This document shows, piece after piece, positions 5,951 to 7,967 of a DNA stretch of 7,967 bases (the stretch's first letter is position 1; every line of letters starts with the position of its first letter). Below the pieces are notes generated by a model. That model saw only the letters and a list, made by a program, of their open reading frames with translations. It made no database searches and was not told where the DNA came from. Origin of the DNA: JBDRGX01 sp043817485 [NCBI: bacterium] (lineage in GTDB: Bacteria; JBDRGX01); assembly GCA_043817485.1 (NCBI GenBank), contig JBDRGX010000042.1, positions 1 through 7,967 on the forward strand. The letters run 5' to 3'. Position numbers and translations under genes: made by a program.

Positions 5951-6598
5951 ATGTATAGAATTAGAGCAAAATTTCAAAAAATAGGTTTTTTATGTTTTAT
6001 TTCTCATTTAGATTTAATAAGAACTTATGAAAGAGCCATAAGAAGAGCCAATATTCCTATTCAATATACACAAGGATATAATCCTAAAGCAAAAATTATT
6101 TTTTGCTATCCTTTGCCAACTGGAATTATAAGTTCATCAGAATATGTAGATTTTTTTCTTTGTGAATCTATGGAAATTTCAATTTTTACAAATAACTTAA
6201 ATAAAGAACTTCCAGAGGATCTTAAAATTTTAGAAGCAAAATTAATAAATTTAGAAATTATTGATTTATGCTTTTTTAATCATTTAAAATTTAAAATTTC
6301 TTTAAAAGAAAATTTAAATTTTAGCCAAAAAATAAATGAATTTTTAGAAAAAGATACATTTGAAATTTTAAAAAATGAGAAAAAAATAAATATTAAACCT
6401 TTTATTTTAGAATTAACTCAATTTAATAATTTTATTTTCGTAACCACAAAAGTAGAAAATGGAACTGCTAAAATAGAAGAAATAATTTCCGGATTAAAAA
6501 TTCCTTTTTCAATAATAAAAATAATTGAAAGAATAGAAATATTTGGCATACAAGAAAATAATTTTATTTCTCCATTTTTAGAAAAGATAATAAAATGA
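5951..6598 (+). CDS. DUF2344 (TIGR03936, radical-SAM-linked) protein, stand-alone
   Basis: A 215-residue protein of the DUF2344/TIGR03936 family, whose function is not established. In other bacteria it occurs either fused to the C-terminus of a B12-binding/radical SAM protein (TIGR03960 type) or as a separate gene beside one, often just upstream of rng. Seen: the N-terminal signature with FISHLDLIRTYERAIRRANIP at about 16-36, QYTQGYNPKAKI at 38-49, then YPLPTGIISSSEYVDFFL at 53-70. The C-terminal half is poorly conserved and Lys/Ile-rich. The start is ATG 5951. No convincing Shine-Dalgarno is visible, since the nearest GGA is about 15 bases away, but the family N-terminus begins at this Met. 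The stop overlaps the rng start as ATGA, indicating translational coupling. No radical SAM partner lies immediately upstream; the PflX-like protein in this window is a different subgroup. Confidence 0.85.
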   Translation: MYRIRAKFQKIGFLCFISHLDLIRTYERAIRRANIPIQYTQGYNPKAKIIFCYPLPTGIISSSEYVDFFLCESMEISIFTNNLNKELPEDLKILEAKLINLEIIDLCFFNHLKFKISLKENLNFSQKINEFLEKDTFEILKNEKKINIKPFILELTQFNNFIFVTTKVENGTAKIEEIISGLKIPFSIIKIIERIEIFGIQENNFISPFLEKIIK

Positions 6599-7967
6599 AA
6601 GAAATTTTAGTAAATGTAGAATCAAAACAAATACAAATAGCTATATTAGAAAATAAAAGTTTAATAGATTTTTTTATTAAAAAAAATGATGAAAATAAAC
6701 TAATAGGTAGTATTTATAAAGGAAAAGTGACACAAGTTCTTCAAGGAATTCAATCTGCTTTTGTAGATATAGGAGGACAAATAGGATTTTTATCGTATAA
6801 AAATTTTGATAAAGATTTTAATACTTTTTTAAATATTTTCACAGAAGGGGTAGATATATCAGAAAAAAAATCCTTATTGTCTAAATATCAAGATTCTTTT
6901 TCAAATCAAAATGTTTTAACAAAAGGCCAAGAAATTTTAGTTCAAGTAATCAAAAATCCTATTGGAAATAAATGTGCTAAATTAAATTCTTATATTTCTT
7001 TATCTGGCCAATATATAGTTTTATTACCTAAAATAGATAATATTGCTATTTCAAAACAAATAAAAGATAAAGAAAAAAGAAAAGAATTGAAAAATATAAT
7101 TTCAGAAATTAAACCCGAGGGAATAGGAATAATAGCAAGAACAATATCTCAATTTGCTAAAAAAGAAGATTTTTTATTTGAAATAAATTTTTTATCAAAT
7201 TTATGGGAAAGTATTAAAAAAAAATTTGATGAAATAAATGCTCCATATCTTCTTTTATCCAGCGAAAATGATATAATAAATTGTATTACAAAAGAAATAA
7301 TAAAAGACGATTTTAAAAAATTGCTTATAAATTCAGAAAATCTGTATAATCAAGTAGTAAATTATATAAATAAACAATCATTATCTTTATTACTTCCTAA
7401 AATAAAACTTTTTAAATCAAAAATTCCTTTATTTGATTTTTATGGAATAAATAAAGAAATTAAAAAAGCATTAGAAAAAAAAGTAATGTTAAAATCTGGT
7501 AGTTATCTAATTATTGAACCAACAGAAGCATTATGTTCTATTGATATAAATACTGGCAAATATTTAGGTAAAGAAAATTTAGAAGAAACTGCTTTATCTG
7601 TTAATATAGAAGCTTGCAAAGAAATTGCTCGACAAATTCGATTAAGAAATGTTGGAGGATTAATTGTAATTGATTTTATTGATATGAAAAAAGAAGAAAA
7701 TAAAAAAACATTAATATCTGAATTTAAAAAAGTTTTACAAGAAGATAGAATTAAAACACACATTTTCCCTTCTCAAGAATTAAGCTTAATTGCTTTAACT
7801 CGAGAAAGAACTTCGAATAGTTTATTACAAGAATTTTCACAAAAATGCCCTTATTGTAAAGGAAAATCTTATATTTTAAAACAAGAAAAAATTTTTGATA
7901 ATGTTGTGAAAGAAATAGAAAAAATAACTTTACAAAATAAAGGAAATGAGATTAATATAAAAGCTAA
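6595..7967 (+). CDS. rng: Ribonuclease G / RNase E catalytic-domain protein (3' end outside window)
   Basis: An endoribonuclease that cuts AU-rich single-stranded RNA in rRNA maturation and mRNA decay. The reading frame runs 457 codons to the window end with no stop. Seen: an N-terminal S1 RNA-binding domain (about 34-120, starting LIGSIYKGKVTQVLQGIQSAFVDIG), an insert-like stretch at 72-107, NPIGNKCAKLNSYISLSGQYIVLLP at 121-145, PEGIGIIART at 174-183 with the Arg-Thr pair of the 5'-monophosphate sensor, SIDINTGKYLG 315-325 and GGLIVIDFIDM 354-364 holding metal ligands D317 and D360 (43 apart, as in E. coli RNase E), and C418-x2-C421 of the zinc-link. RNase G is usually about 490-510 residues, so perhaps 40-60 remain. 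The size and lack of a long tail so far favour RNase G over RNase E, but the end is not seen. The ATG at 6595 overlaps the DUF2344 stop, and the Shine-Dalgarno is weak. Confidence 0.95.
   Translation, partial: MKEILVNVESKQIQIAILENKSLIDFFIKKNDENKLIGSIYKGKVTQVLQGIQSAFVDIGGQIGFLSYKNFDKDFNTFLNIFTEGVDISEKKSLLSKYQDSFSNQNVLTKGQEILVQVIKNPIGNKCAKLNSYISLSGQYIVLLPKIDNIAISKQIKDKEKRKELKNIISEIKPEGIGIIARTISQFAKKEDFLFEINFLSNLWESIKKKFDEINAPYLLLSSENDIINCITKEIIKDDFKKLLINSENLYNQVVNYINKQSLSLLLPKIKLFKSKIPLFDFYGINKEIKKALEKKVMLKSGSYLIIEPTEALCSIDINTGKYLGKENLEETALSVNIEACKEIARQIRLRNVGGLIVIDFIDMKKEENKKTLISEFKKVLQEDRIKTHIFPSQELSLIALTRERTSNSLLQEFSQKCPYCKGKSYILKQEKIFDNVVKEIEKITLQNKGNEINIKA

Noticed and set aside
7503-7763. 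Minus-strand frame of 86 residues
   Set aside because: It is antisense to the catalytic core of rng, including both metal-ligand motifs.

Overview
The window is a stretch of bacterial chromosome with very low GC, by eye about a quarter or less. It uses the standard code: TGA is a true stop, as in the ATGA overlap of the DUF2344 gene and rng. It holds eight protein genes and one tRNA gene. Most are housekeeping or cofactor genes. PflX-like radical SAM proteins and CobS are often found in anaerobes or cobamide users. I infer an uncultivated, probably anaerobic, AT-rich bacterium with a non-minimal metabolism (folate, cobamide and MEP isoprenoid genes). The phylum cannot be fixed from this sequence.

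Layout. (1) 1-1303, plus strand: the 3' end of folC (folate polyglutamylation), then cobS (last steps of cobamide assembly). (2) 1355-2302, minus strand: a PflX/COG1313-type radical SAM protein, convergent with cobS. (3) 2303-2761: a gene-free divergent region with two candidate back-to-back promoters, a short direct repeat, and an imperfect palindromic element of about 184 bp built partly from a degenerate 7-base unit. (4) 2762-5844, plus strand: an apparent operon of thpR (2'-5' RNA ligase/cyclic phosphodiesterase family), rnhB (RNase HII), dxs (DXP synthase) and tRNA-Thr(CGT), with overlapping or nearly abutting genes. (5) 5851-5900: a shorter relative of the heptamer repeat in the opposite orientation. 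(6) 5951-7967, plus strand: a stand-alone DUF2344 gene overlapping rng (RNase G/E), which runs off the window.

The clearest anomaly is in rnhB. The reading frame stops early at 3890, but the missing conserved C-terminus (YGHCKIHRKTF...) is intact in another frame immediately downstream. Restoring one AT unit in an ATATAT tract at 3874-3879 would rejoin it and end the gene in an ATGA overlap with the dxs start. The second anomaly is the pair of related intergenic heptamer-based repeats. I found no defence system, CRISPR array, transposase, prophage or unknown multi-gene system. I read this as an ordinary core region with a few local oddities.
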